DNA of 45,912 nt. It comes from DATLFI01 sp035524895 (GTDB taxonomy: Bacteria > Acidobacteriota > Thermoanaerobaculia > Multivoradales > Multivoraceae). The DNA lies in assembly GCA_035524895.1 (NCBI GenBank), contig DATLFI010000406.1, positions 1 to 45,912 of the forward strand, read 5' to 3'. Under the pieces are notes generated by a model that was not told the origin of the DNA, did no database searches, and was given only the letters and a program-made list of their open reading frames with translations. A program made the translations under genes and the position numbers. Shown in pieces: positions 31,449-39,485 of the stretch; the stretch's first letter is position 1; every line of letters starts with the position of its first letter.

Positions 31449-32488
31449 CGGCCGGCCCAGAGCGCTCGCTCGTCGACGAGGTGATAACGGGCGACAACCG
31501 CAGGCTGCAGGGCCTGGCGGCCGCCGGAATCCTCCCGCTGCCTCTGGAGGAGCTGACCGAGCTGCAAGTGCGGCTCGCCTCCGGTGACGACGGCGATATC
31601 GCGCAGCAATCGCGGGGCTCCCTGGACCGGCTCGACCCGGCTTTCCTGGTCGGATTCCTTCGCGGCGAAGCCTCGCTTGACGTGGTGGCGCACTTCGCCG
31701 AGCACGCGACCCTGCTTCCCGTGGTCGAGGCTGCGTTGCAGCGGCGCGACATCGATCCAGCGCTGCTCGCGCGGATCGCTCCCCGGGTGGGGGCGGATGT
31801 ACAGGAGATCCTGCTGCTCCGCCAGGACCTGATCGTGCAGCATCCGGAGATTCTCGATGCGCTCGAATCCAACGCGAGCCTGACGCGCTACGCCAGGCGG
31901 CTCATCGGCGAGTACCGCACGCACTTGCTGGCAGCTCCGAGGGAAGCGGCGGTGCTCGAGCAGTCCGCAGAGGCCGATGCCGGGGTCGCGGTCGACCCGA
32001 CAGCCCTCGAGAACGAGGTCGACGAGGCGACTTCGGCTCTCGAGAACGAAGAGGAAGAAGTCGCCTTCGACGAGCAGACCGGGCTCTCCGAGGCAGAGAT
32101 CCGCGAGCTGCCGGTCACGACCCGTCTCCGACTGGCGTTCGGCGCCTCGCGAACCCTGCGGGAGATCCTCGTCCGTGACCCGTCTCCGGAGGTCGCGATG
32201 ACGGTGCTCAAGAACAGCCCGATCACCGAGGGCGAGGTCGAGCGATTCGCCACCAGCCGCAAGATCTGCGAGGAGGTGCTGATCTCGATCGCCGAGGACC
32301 GCCATTGGAACCGCCGCTACCGTATCGTCCACAACCTGGTGAAGAATCCGCGCACGCCCCCCGGCTACTCGATAAAATTCGTGACGCGGCTCTCTGTGCG
32401 AGATCTCGGTATCCTTCGTTTCGACCGCAACGTCCCGGAGGCCGTGCGACAGGCCGCTCGGCGCCTCCACGCAGCGCGAGCCCACTGA
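31445..32488 (+). CDS. Conserved-type helical protein of unknown function
   Basis: The 347-residue protein is not recognised. It is almost wholly alpha-helical with HEAT-like repeats at about residues 50-150 and 220-340, joined by a very acidic linker near 165-210 (DEATSALENEEEEVAFDE). The C-terminal part has repeated hairpins such as VAMTVLKNSPITEGEVERFATS and RYRIVHNLVKNPRTPPGYS, reminiscent of DUF2336-like repeats. No signal peptide or membrane segment. It starts with TTG inside the RodZ-like stop, so it is probably made in step with that protein. Confidence 0.82.
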   Translation: MTAGPERSLVDEVITGDNRRLQGLAAAGILPLPLEELTELQVRLASGDDGDIAQQSRGSLDRLDPAFLVGFLRGEASLDVVAHFAEHATLLPVVEAALQRRDIDPALLARIAPRVGADVQEILLLRQDLIVQHPEILDALESNASLTRYARRLIGEYRTHLLAAPREAAVLEQSAEADAGVAVDPTALENEVDEATSALENEEEEVAFDEQTGLSEAEIRELPVTTRLRLAFGASRTLREILVRDPSPEVAMTVLKNSPITEGEVERFATSRKICEEVLISIAEDRHWNRRYRIVHNLVKNPRTPPGYSIKFVTRLSVRDLGILRFDRNVPEAVRQAARRLHAARAH

Positions 32489-32529
32489 GCCCGCCGCGAG
32501 CCACCATCGAGACCATCGGGTCGAGAGAA

Positions 32530-33135
32530 ATGCGCAAAGACTTCTACGCCGTACTCGGCATCGGCCGCAACGCCAACCCCAAGGAGGTGCGTGCACGCTT
32601 TCTGGAGCTGGCCCGAGAGCGGCATCCCGATCGCTTCAAGGGTGAGGAGAAGGCCACGGCCGAAACCGAATTCCAGCAGATCACGGAGGCCTTCAACGTG
32701 CTGAGGGTTCCCGATCGGCGCCGTCAGCACGACCTCGAGCTCTCCCGGCCGGAGAACACCGCCCAGGCAGGATACGAGCCGAAGCAGCTGGCGAAGGGGT
32801 ACGTCCAGCGGGGTGCCGCCGCCTACCACGCGGGCAAGTACTCGGAAGCGGTCGAGTTCTTCGAGCGGGCGACCCGCCATGATGCGAAGAACGCAGCCCA
32901 CTGGTACTCTCTCGCTCTCGCCTACGTCGGCTACAACCGGCAGCTCCCGAAGGCACTCAACGCTATCGCCAGGGCCTGCGAGCTGGATAGAATCAACCCG
33001 AAGTACCTGAAGCTCGCCGGTCGGCTGTTCGCCGAAGGCGGCATGCCTCTGCGCGCTGAGCGCTATTATCGAGATGCCTTGCAGTGGGCTCCGGATGAAG
33101 ATCCGGAGATTCTGGCGGCGCTGAAGCAGCTCTGA
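32530..33135 (+). CDS. J-domain protein with TPR repeats
   Basis: The 201-residue protein has an N-terminal J domain (residues 1-70) with the HPD motif at H32-P33-D34 (ARERHPDRF), which stimulates DnaK ATPase. From about residue 85 two or three TPR repeats follow (GAAAYHAGKYSEAVEFFERA, NAAHWYSLALAYVGYNRQLPKALNAIARA). No zinc finger or DnaJ client-binding domain is present. The ATG at 32530 gives the standard J-domain start; the frame is open upstream. It is probably a specialised DnaK recruiter. Confidence 0.88.
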   Translation: MRKDFYAVLGIGRNANPKEVRARFLELARERHPDRFKGEEKATAETEFQQITEAFNVLRVPDRRRQHDLELSRPENTAQAGYEPKQLAKGYVQRGAAAYHAGKYSEAVEFFERATRHDAKNAAHWYSLALAYVGYNRQLPKALNAIARACELDRINPKYLKLAGRLFAEGGMPLRAERYYRDALQWAPDEDPEILAALKQL

Positions 33136-33224
33136 GGGGTGGGCCCTCAGCTTTCAAGGGCCTCAGGTTGCGTGAGACATGACTCAAATCTGGCGGTTCT
33201 CCGCACGGCTCCGCGCTCCGATGT

Positions 33225-33308
33225 GCGACCTCGGTGCGCCCCTGCGCGCTCTTGGCGCGCTCCCGCGCGCCCTTGGCGCGCCCCTGCGCGACCTCGGTGG
33301 CAAGCCGG
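33225..33308. repeat. 21-bp tandem repeat, four units
   Basis: Four 21-bp units begin at 33225, 33246, 33267 and 33288. The middle two are most alike (GCGCYCTTGGCGCGCYCCYGC); the outer two carry ACCTCGG. GGCGCG/CGCGCC stems allow each to fold. The array lies in the 295-bp gap between the J-domain gene and the PP2C gene; no gene or clear promoter is seen in the rest of the gap. Confidence 0.8.
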
Positions 33309-33430
33309 CAGATTCGCGCGGCTGGGCTCTGAGATAGCATGGCTGCTTGCAGTTCCCGAGACGCCGCAGTGGTGGTCGAGAGGCAGAGTTGCGTCACAGC
33401 GCCCTCGGGGCCGTTGGGAAGGGTGCGATC

Positions 33431-34336
33431 GTGATTGAGCTCCGGGTGTCAGGCCTCACCGATGTCGGGCGGGCGCGCAAGCACAACGAGGATTGCTACG
33501 AGATCGATCGTGACCGCCTCCTCTTCGTGGTGGCCGATGGCATGGGTGGCCATAGCCACGGCGAGGTAGCTTCGCGGATCGCAGTCGACACCATCCGCGA
33601 CTTTATCCAGCGCGACAACACTACGGATCCTCTCTCCGACGCAACGTCGTCCGACGGCTCGTTTCGCGAGCATTCGCGGCGGCTGCGGCGGGCGGTGCGG
33701 CTAGCTCACGACCAGGTGCTCGAGGCGATCCACCAGGACGGAGCGCTGCAGGGGATGGGTACCACGGTGGTCGGCCTGTTGGTGCGCGATCGGACCGCCG
33801 CGCTGGCGCACGTGGGCGACAGCCGGGCCTATCGCGTGCGAAGCGGCGGCATGAGTCAGTTGACGCAGGACCACACCTGGGTCCACGAACAGGTCAGGGC
33901 CGGGTACCTCTCCGAAGAGCAGGCGCGTCATCACCCGTTGAAGAACGTCGTCACGCGTGCCCTGGGCAGCGACAAGGAGGTCCTGGTCGATCTCCAGGAG
34001 CTCGAGGTCGAGCCCGGCGACCTGTACCTGATCTGCTCCGATGGCCTGACCACGATGCTGGACGATGCCGAGATCCTTCGCCTCGTCCAGTCGGGCGGCT
34101 CTCTCGACGAGACCTGCCGGCGGCTGATCGCAGAGGCGAACGCTCGTGGCGGACTCGACAACGTCACCGTGATCCTGGTGGCGATCGAGGAGAGAAGCGG
34201 CGAAGGGGCCCAGAAGAAGGCCAAGAAGTACGAGGACACGGTGGTCTTCGACACCGGCGCCGGCACTCTGAAGCTGCGGCCGCCCGAAGACAAGCGCGCC
34301 GACGGCGAGTCGCCAGAGACCGACGAGAAGTCGTAG
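33431..34336 (+). CDS. PP2C-family serine/threonine phosphatase
   Basis: The 301-residue protein has the complete PP2C motif set: VGRARKHNEDCYEID (D21), VVADGMGGHSHGEVAS (D36), GMGTTVVGLLV, AHVGDSRAYR, LTQDHTWVHEQV, NVVTRALGSD, LYLICSDGLT and the last metal site GGLDNVTVILV. The C-terminal ~60 residues are charged and disordered. It is of the stand-alone PrpC/Stp type that reverses Hanks-type kinase phosphorylation; no kinase is in the window. GTG at 33431 has GGGAAGG 7 nt upstream. Confidence 0.95.
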   Translation: MIELRVSGLTDVGRARKHNEDCYEIDRDRLLFVVADGMGGHSHGEVASRIAVDTIRDFIQRDNTTDPLSDATSSDGSFREHSRRLRRAVRLAHDQVLEAIHQDGALQGMGTTVVGLLVRDRTAALAHVGDSRAYRVRSGGMSQLTQDHTWVHEQVRAGYLSEEQARHHPLKNVVTRALGSDKEVLVDLQELEVEPGDLYLICSDGLTTMLDDAEILRLVQSGGSLDETCRRLIAEANARGGLDNVTVILVAIEERSGEGAQKKAKKYEDTVVFDTGAGTLKLRPPEDKRADGESPETDEKS

Positions 34337-34408
34337 CGCTCGGTGAGGCACCGCAGGATTCGGGTCCGAATGCCGAGTGGAGCCGACGAAGATTTCGCCG
34401 CGACTTCC

Positions 34409-34438
34409 TTGACCGCCGGAACTCTGGGTGCATATCCT
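34409..34438 (+). promoter_or_regulatory. Sigma-70-like promoter of tRNA-Pro
   Basis: TTGACC and TATCCT are separated by 18 nt. The -10 ends 17 nt before the tRNA 5' end, so transcription would start a short distance upstream of the tRNA. It is the best consensus-like promoter seen in the window. Confidence 0.6.
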
Positions 34439-34455
34439 CCCCCTCCTGCCCTCGT

Positions 34456-34532
34456 CGGGGCGTAGCTCAGCCTGGTAGAGCGCACGGTTCGGGTCCGTGA
34501 GGCCGGAGGTTCAAATCCTCTCGCCCCGACCA
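34456..34532 (+). tRNA. tRNA-Pro (anticodon CGG)
   Basis: This 77-nt tRNA folds fully. The acceptor CGGGGCG pairs with CGCCCCG, the D arm is GCTC..GAGC, the anticodon stem CACGG/CCGTG holds the loop TTCGGGT with anticodon CGG, and the T arm carries TTCAAAT. Discriminator A and CCA are encoded (34529-34532). C1-G72 and A73 are the identity elements of bacterial tRNA-Pro. It reads CCG codons, frequent in this GC-rich genome. Confidence 0.95.
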
Positions 34533-34574
34533 TTTCGAAACAAGAGTCGGGGACGGTCTCAATGGGGCGCGCGA

Positions 34575-34643
34575 GAGGACCCGCGCTTTGGGGGGCGCGG
34601 GAGGACCCGCGCTTTGGGGGGCTCGGGAGGACCCGCGCTTTGG
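34575..34643. repeat. 26-bp tandem repeat, 2.6 units, after tRNA-Pro
   Basis: Two full 26-bp units (34575-34600, 34601-34626) and a 17-bp partial copy share GAGGACCCGCGCTTTGG. The junction between units makes the hairpin CGCGGG-AGGA-CCCGCG. It fills part of the 217-bp gap between tRNA-Pro and the POT transporter and may end the tRNA transcript. No attachment site or integrase is present. Confidence 0.8.
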
Positions 34644-34749
34644 CCTTCCGGATCGAGGTCGCTGCTCGGGCTCGGCCTGGGTAGGCGACCGTTCTCGGGG
34701 CAGCTAGAGTCGGCCCGAAAGCACCGTCGAACGCTTCCGAGGGGATGGC

Positions 34750-36315
34750 ATGACGACGCACGACGCTCCGGTGTCGGTCCACCCAAGGGGCCTGTTCGGG
34801 CATCCCCAGGGCCTGATGACGCTCTTCTTCACAGAGATGTGGGAGCGTTTCAGCTACTACGGGATGCGCGCCATCCTGACCCTCTTCATGGTGGCGCCCC
34901 TGGCGGCAGGCGGCCTCGGGTTCGACGCGCGAACAGCCGGCAGCGTCTACGCGCTCTACACCTCGCTGGTGTATCTGGCGGCGATGCCGGGGGGTTGGCT
35001 GGCAGACAACCTCCTAGGGCAACGGCGGTCGGTCTTCTTGGGTGGCGTGGTCATCATGATCGGCCACATCCTGCTCGCGATGCACGGCCTGCCGTTCTTC
35101 TACGGAGGCCTGGCCTGCGTGGTGGTTGGTACCGGACTGCTGAAGCCAAACATCAGCGCGATCGTCGGCCAGCTCTACGAGCCCGGCGACGTGCGCCGCG
35201 ACGCCGGGTTCTCGATCTTCTACATGGGCATCAACCTCGGCGCCTTCATCTCGCCGCTGGTTTGCGGGTGGCTGGCCCAGTCCGAGACGTTCCGCGGCAT
35301 GCTCCAGGGCTGGGGGATCTCGCCCGAAAGCTCCTGGCACTGGGGTTTCGGGGCGGCGGCGGTGGGGATGTTCTTTGGTCTCGTGCAGTACGTCGCGACA
35401 GGGCGGAGCCTCGGTCGCGCCGGGCTCGAGCCGCCCGGCGGTGTTACCCCCGAGCGTCGGGCCCTGGCCCGCAGGACCCTGCAGCGTGGTGGCCTGCTCG
35501 CCGGGCTGGGGCTCGCGGCGGCCGTGGTGCTTGCGCTCGCCGCGCCCAGGCTGATGACCCCCGAGAACATCTCCAACGTCTTCGGCGTGTTGCTCCTGGT
35601 GCTCGTCGTCGTGTTCTTCCTCCGGCTGTTCCGCTCTGACGACTGGACGGATGCCGAGCGCAAGCGCCTTCGCCTGATCCTGGCACTGTTCCTGGGAGCC
35701 GCCGTGTTCTGGGGCCTCTTCGAGCAGGCTGGTTCGACGCTCACCCTGTTCGCGGACCGGAGCACCGACAACGCGATCTTCGGCTTCGTGTTTCCCTCCT
35801 CGTGGTGGCAGTCGGTCAACGCGGTGCTGATCATCGGGCTGGCTCCGCTGTTCGCCTGGTTCTGGGTCATCCTCGGCAAACGTAATCCCTCGAGTCCCGC
35901 GAAGTTCGCGATCGGCCTGGTGTTCGCCGGGCTCGGGTTCCTGGTGCTGGTCGGGGGCGCGATGGTCGCCGGCGAGGACGGCAAGGCGGGTGTGGGTTGG
36001 CTGCTCACGGTCTACCTGCTGCATACCATTGGAGAGCTCTGGCTGAGCCCGGTCGGCCTGAGCTCGATGACCAAGCTGGCGCCGGCCCGGGTGGTCGGGC
36101 TGATGATGGGGGTCTGGTTCCTGGCCACCTCTGTCGGCAACTTCGTCGCGGGCAAGGTGGCGAGCTTCTACGAGGACCTGGAGCTCACGACCCTGTTGAC
36201 CGTGGTCGGTTTCACCGGCATCGGCGCCGGACTGGTGATGGCACTGCTGGTGAGGCCCATCCGCCGCATGCTGCAGGGCCGGGAGGAGCTGCTCCCGGCC
36301 GACTCCCAGCAATAG
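34750..36315 (+). CDS. POT-family proton-coupled peptide transporter
   Basis: This 521-residue membrane protein has about 14 transmembrane segments of the major facilitator type. The proton/peptide motif ExxER is in FTEMWERFSYYGMRAIL (residues ~28-44), and the POT signature GTGLLKPNISAIVGQLY with FSIFYMGINLGAFISPL follows near 130-175. The C-half has FWGLFEQAGSTLTLFAD. Family members import di- and tripeptides with protons. The start has GAGGGGATG upstream. It appears monocistronic. Confidence 0.95.
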   Translation: MTTHDAPVSVHPRGLFGHPQGLMTLFFTEMWERFSYYGMRAILTLFMVAPLAAGGLGFDARTAGSVYALYTSLVYLAAMPGGWLADNLLGQRRSVFLGGVVIMIGHILLAMHGLPFFYGGLACVVVGTGLLKPNISAIVGQLYEPGDVRRDAGFSIFYMGINLGAFISPLVCGWLAQSETFRGMLQGWGISPESSWHWGFGAAAVGMFFGLVQYVATGRSLGRAGLEPPGGVTPERRALARRTLQRGGLLAGLGLAAAVVLALAAPRLMTPENISNVFGVLLLVLVVVFFLRLFRSDDWTDAERKRLRLILALFLGAAVFWGLFEQAGSTLTLFADRSTDNAIFGFVFPSSWWQSVNAVLIIGLAPLFAWFWVILGKRNPSSPAKFAIGLVFAGLGFLVLVGGAMVAGEDGKAGVGWLLTVYLLHTIGELWLSPVGLSSMTKLAPARVVGLMMGVWFLATSVGNFVAGKVASFYEDLELTTLLTVVGFTGIGAGLVMALLVRPIRRMLQGREELLPADSQQ

Positions 36316-36397
36316 GATCGGGCGGGCGGATCCCGTAGCCGGAGGCGAGCCCCCAAGGCGCCGGCGCCGGCTGGTAACATCTCCGCTGGCGAACGCG

Positions 36398-36483
36398 CGC
36401 GTGGGACGCGCCAGACGGCGCGTGGGACGCGCCAGGAGGCGCGTTGGGACGCGCCAGGAGGCGCGGTGGGACGCGCCAGAAGG
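36398..36483. repeat. Four-unit tandem hairpin array in a 5' leader
   Basis: Four units of 21-22 bp start at 36398, 36419, 36440 and 36462. Each centres on GGCGCGT-GGG-ACGCGCC, a 7-bp stem with a 3-4-nt loop (6 bp in the last). The final unit runs into the AGGAGG Shine-Dalgarno at 36481-36486 of the next gene. It could stabilise the mRNA, terminate POT transcripts or regulate translation. Confidence 0.85.
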
Positions 36484-36491
36484 AGGTACCC

Positions 36492-37265
36492 GTGGCCAAG
36501 GTTCAGCGCCGGATTGTCGGACACGTCTTTGCAGTACTCGCCCTCCTTGGGGCCGGCATTCCTGCCCTCGGACTGGCGCAGAACCCGGCCGCTTCCGGGT
36601 TCGACGCTGAGGGTTCGGATCCACGGGCGATCGCGATCGCCGACGAAGTGATGGCCGCGATGGGCGGTCGCGCGGCCTGGGATGCCACGCGCTACCTGTC
36701 GTGGAACTTCTTCGGTATGCGCACGCACGTCTGGGACAAGTGGACGGGCGACCTGCGGTTCCAGCAGGGGGACCAGTTGGTGTTGATGAACGTCAACACC
36801 AAGGAGGGTCGGGTCTTTCGCGCCGGCGAGGAGGTCACCGGGGAAGACCGCGACAAGGCGCTCGACGGCGGCTACAAGGCCTGGATCAACGACTCCTACT
36901 GGCTGCTCATGCCGTACAAGCTCAAGGACAGCGGCGTGACGCTCGGGTTCAAGGGAGAGGGGAAGCTCGCCGATGACCGCCCGGCAGACGTGCTCCAGCT
37001 CACCTTCGCTGGCGTCGGCGTGACGCCGGAGAACAAGTACGACGTCTACGTCAGCCGTGACCGGCGCCTCGTGGAGCAGTGGTCGTTCTACGCGCAGGCC
37101 GTTGACGCCGAGCCGCGCTTCACCACGCCCTGGGCCAAGTGGGAGCGCCAGGGCCAGGTCCTGCTGTCCGGCGATCGTGGGCAGCGCCAGCTCACCGACA
37201 TCCGCGTGTTCGAAGATCTCCCGCGCGCGGTGTTCGAGGACCCCGCGCCGGTCGAGCTCCCCTAA
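36492..37265 (+). CDS. Exported protein of unknown function, possibly LolA-like fold
   Basis: The 257-residue protein has a signal peptide (residues 1-29, ending ALGLAQ) and a mature part rich in beta strands with many Trp and Tyr residues (GRAAWDATRYLSWNFFGMRTHVWDKWTGDLRF, then YWLLMPYKLKDSGVTL). The pattern resembles periplasmic LolA/LppX-like half-barrel proteins, but the family was not identified with certainty. GTG at 36492 follows a perfect AAGGAGG; the frame is open upstream through the repeat. The NfeD gene follows after 19 bp. Confidence 0.8.
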   Translation: MAKVQRRIVGHVFAVLALLGAGIPALGLAQNPAASGFDAEGSDPRAIAIADEVMAAMGGRAAWDATRYLSWNFFGMRTHVWDKWTGDLRFQQGDQLVLMNVNTKEGRVFRAGEEVTGEDRDKALDGGYKAWINDSYWLLMPYKLKDSGVTLGFKGEGKLADDRPADVLQLTFAGVGVTPENKYDVYVSRDRRLVEQWSFYAQAVDAEPRFTTPWAKWERQGQVLLSGDRGQRQLTDIRVFEDLPRAVFEDPAPVELP

Positions 37266-37284
37266 GGGCACGCTGCGCGTCCAG

Positions 37285-38685
37285 ATGAGAGCCACCGCTT
37301 TGACCCTCGCGTTGTTGGCCGCGCCTCTGGCGGTCGCGCTCGCGGCGACGGTTGGGGAGGACGCGAGCGATCCGGTCGCGGCTCTCCCCGAGGTGGTGGT
37401 GGTCGCGGTCGGTTCGATCATCCAGCCCGTGGTCGCGGAGTTCCTCATCGAGGCGCTCGAGGACGCAGATCGATCTGGTGCGGCCGCTTTCGTGATCGAG
37501 CTCGACACCCCGGGAGGGCTGCTGACCTCGACGCGAGAGATCTTCACGGCGATGCTGGCGGCGCGCACCCCCACGGTGGTCTATGTCGCGCCGAGCGGTG
37601 GGCAGGCAGCGTCCGCGGGTTTCTTCCTGCTGATGGCGGCGGATGTCGCCGTGATGGCGCCGGGCACCAACAGCGGCGCGGCACACCCGGTGGGCGGACA
37701 GGGCGAGGATATCGAGGGAACGATGGGGGAGAAGGTGGAGCAAGATGCCGCCGCCACCATTCGCTCCCTAGCCGCGCGCAACGGTCGCGACCAGAAGCTG
37801 GCCGAGGCCGCGGTGCTGGAGAGCCGGTCGTACAGCGCCGAGGAGGCTCTTGCGAACGGCCTCGCCGACCTCGTGGCCCCTAGCCTCGAGCGGTTGCTGG
37901 CCGTCCTCGACGGGCGGCAGTTGGCGGACCCGGAGCGCCAAGAGCTCGTCCTGCGCACCGAGGGCGCGAACATGCGGCGGCTCGAGATGTCTCCATTCCA
38001 GCGCATCCGTTCGACCCTGGTGCATCCGAACATCGCCTACATGCTGCTGACCCTCGGCGGGCTGGGGCTCTACTTCGAGCTCGCCAATCCCGGCGCCGTG
38101 CTGCCGGGCGTCTTCGGCGCGATTTGCCTGATCCTCGGTTTCTACGGTATGTCGGTGCTGCCGGTGAACTACGCTGGAGCTGCCCTCATGGCGCTCGCGG
38201 GACTTCTGTTCTTCGCCGAGATCAAGGTCCAGAGCTTCGGCGTTCTCACCGCGGGTGGTCTGGCGAGCCTGGTGCTCGGATCGCTGATGCTGTTCCGCAG
38301 CGCCGACCCTGCCTTGCGCGTGAGCGTCCAGCTCGTCGTGGCGCTCAGCGTGCTGGCTCTGGTGGCTGCGGTCACGCTCGCGGCGCTGGCGTTGCGGGCG
38401 CAGCGCGAGCGCGTGACGACAGGGTCCGCGGGGATGGTTACCGAGCACGGGCTCGCGCGCAGAGATTTCGGGCCCGGCACAGGGAAGGTCGACTTGCGGG
38501 GCGAGATCTGGAACGCTGTCTCGGATGCGCCGATCGCGGCGGGGGATATGGTCGAGGTGGTGGAGGTGAGAGGGTTGACGCTGCACGTGCGTCCGCTCGC
38601 CGGCGCCGTCCCGGCAACGACGACCGAGTTGCCGGAGCCGCGGCCCACGACGGCGAGCGACGACCCGGCGAAAGTGGTGACCTGA
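37285..38685 (+). CDS. NfeD-family membrane serine protease
   Basis: The 466-residue protein has a signal peptide (1-20), a ClpP-like protease domain (35-225) with nucleophile S110 in GGQAASAGFFL and base K150 in GEKVEQDAA, four or five transmembrane helices (about 245-370) and a C-terminal OB-like NfeD domain (about 385-450). Such proteases cleave partner stomatin-type proteins. The SPFH gene follows directly. The ATG at 37285 lacks a strong SD. Confidence 0.92.
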   Translation: MRATALTLALLAAPLAVALAATVGEDASDPVAALPEVVVVAVGSIIQPVVAEFLIEALEDADRSGAAAFVIELDTPGGLLTSTREIFTAMLAARTPTVVYVAPSGGQAASAGFFLLMAADVAVMAPGTNSGAAHPVGGQGEDIEGTMGEKVEQDAAATIRSLAARNGRDQKLAEAAVLESRSYSAEEALANGLADLVAPSLERLLAVLDGRQLADPERQELVLRTEGANMRRLEMSPFQRIRSTLVHPNIAYMLLTLGGLGLYFELANPGAVLPGVFGAICLILGFYGMSVLPVNYAGAALMALAGLLFFAEIKVQSFGVLTAGGLASLVLGSLMLFRSADPALRVSVQLVVALSVLALVAAVTLAALALRAQRERVTTGSAGMVTEHGLARRDFGPGTGKVDLRGEIWNAVSDAPIAAGDMVEVVEVRGLTLHVRPLAGAVPATTTELPEPRPTTASDDPAKVVT

Positions 38686-38705
38686 TGGAGCAGTTCGGAG
38701 GAACC

Positions 38706-39485
38706 ATGACCGGCATCATCGCGTTCGCGGTCCTCTTGGGGACCATCGTCTTCTTTCGGTGGGTGAACATCCTCGCGGAGTACGAGCGTGGAGTCGTCTT
38801 CCGCATCGGCCGCCTGTTGCCGGAGCCGAAGGGCCCGGGGCTGGTGCTTGTTTTCTGGCCGCTCGACCGTCTCGAACGCATCTCGCTGCGCACCGTGGTG
38901 CTCGACGTGCCGCCGCAGGACGTGATCACCCGCGACAACGTGTCGGTCAAGGTGAACGCGGTGGTGTACTTCAGGGTGCTCGACCCCAACAGAGCGGTCG
39001 TGGAGGTCGAGAACTTCCTCTACGCCACGAGCCAGGTGGCGCAGACGACGCTCCGCTCGGTGCTGGGTCAGCACGATCTCGACGAGCTGCTGTCCAGCCG
39101 CGACATGCTCAACGAGCAGCTCCAGTCCGTGATCGACGCGCAGACCGATCCCTGGGGGGTCAAGGTCTCGATGGTGGAGGTCAAGCATGTCGACCTGCCC
39201 CAGGAGATGCAGCGGGCGATGGCGCGCCAGGCTGAGGCGGAGCGCGAGAAGCGCGCGAAGGTGATCCACGCCAGCGGCGAGCTCCAGGCTTCCAAACAGC
39301 TCGCCGAAGCGGCGACCGAGTTCGCCGCGAGCCCGGTGACCCTCCAGCTCCGCTACCTGCAGACGCTCACCGAGATCGCTGCCGAGCGCAACTCGACCAT
39401 TCTCTTCCCGCTGCCGATCGAGCTGTTCAGCGCCTTCCTCGAAGGAAGAGGTGGCGGCAAACGCGGGGGTGGGGGCCAGGCTTGA
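38706..39485 (+). CDS. SPFH-domain slipin (stomatin-like protein)
   Basis: The 259-residue protein has an N-terminal membrane segment and an SPFH domain (YERGVVFRIGRLLPEPKGPGLVLVFWPLDRLERISLRTVVLDVPPQDVITRDNVSVKVNAVVYFRV), then a coiled coil (MARQAEAEREKRAKVIHASGELQASKQL). Slipins form membrane-microdomain oligomers and are NfeD partners. The start at 38706 has GGAGGA just upstream; an ATG at 38685 overlapping the nfeD stop (TGATG) would add seven residues. Its stop overlaps the next gene as TTGA. Confidence 0.93.
   Translation: MTGIIAFAVLLGTIVFFRWVNILAEYERGVVFRIGRLLPEPKGPGLVLVFWPLDRLERISLRTVVLDVPPQDVITRDNVSVKVNAVVYFRVLDPNRAVVEVENFLYATSQVAQTTLRSVLGQHDLDELLSSRDMLNEQLQSVIDAQTDPWGVKVSMVEVKHVDLPQEMQRAMARQAEAEREKRAKVIHASGELQASKQLAEAATEFAASPVTLQLRYLQTLTEIAAERNSTILFPLPIELFSAFLEGRGGGKRGGGGQA

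Noticed and set aside
34456..34749. tRNA-Pro as an attachment site for an integrated element
   Set aside because: There is no integrase, no repeated tRNA 3' end, and ordinary genes follow on both sides.
36316..36491. Possible CRISPR array at the four-unit repeat
   Set aside because: Units are contiguous without unique spacers and are self-complementary; no cas genes are present.
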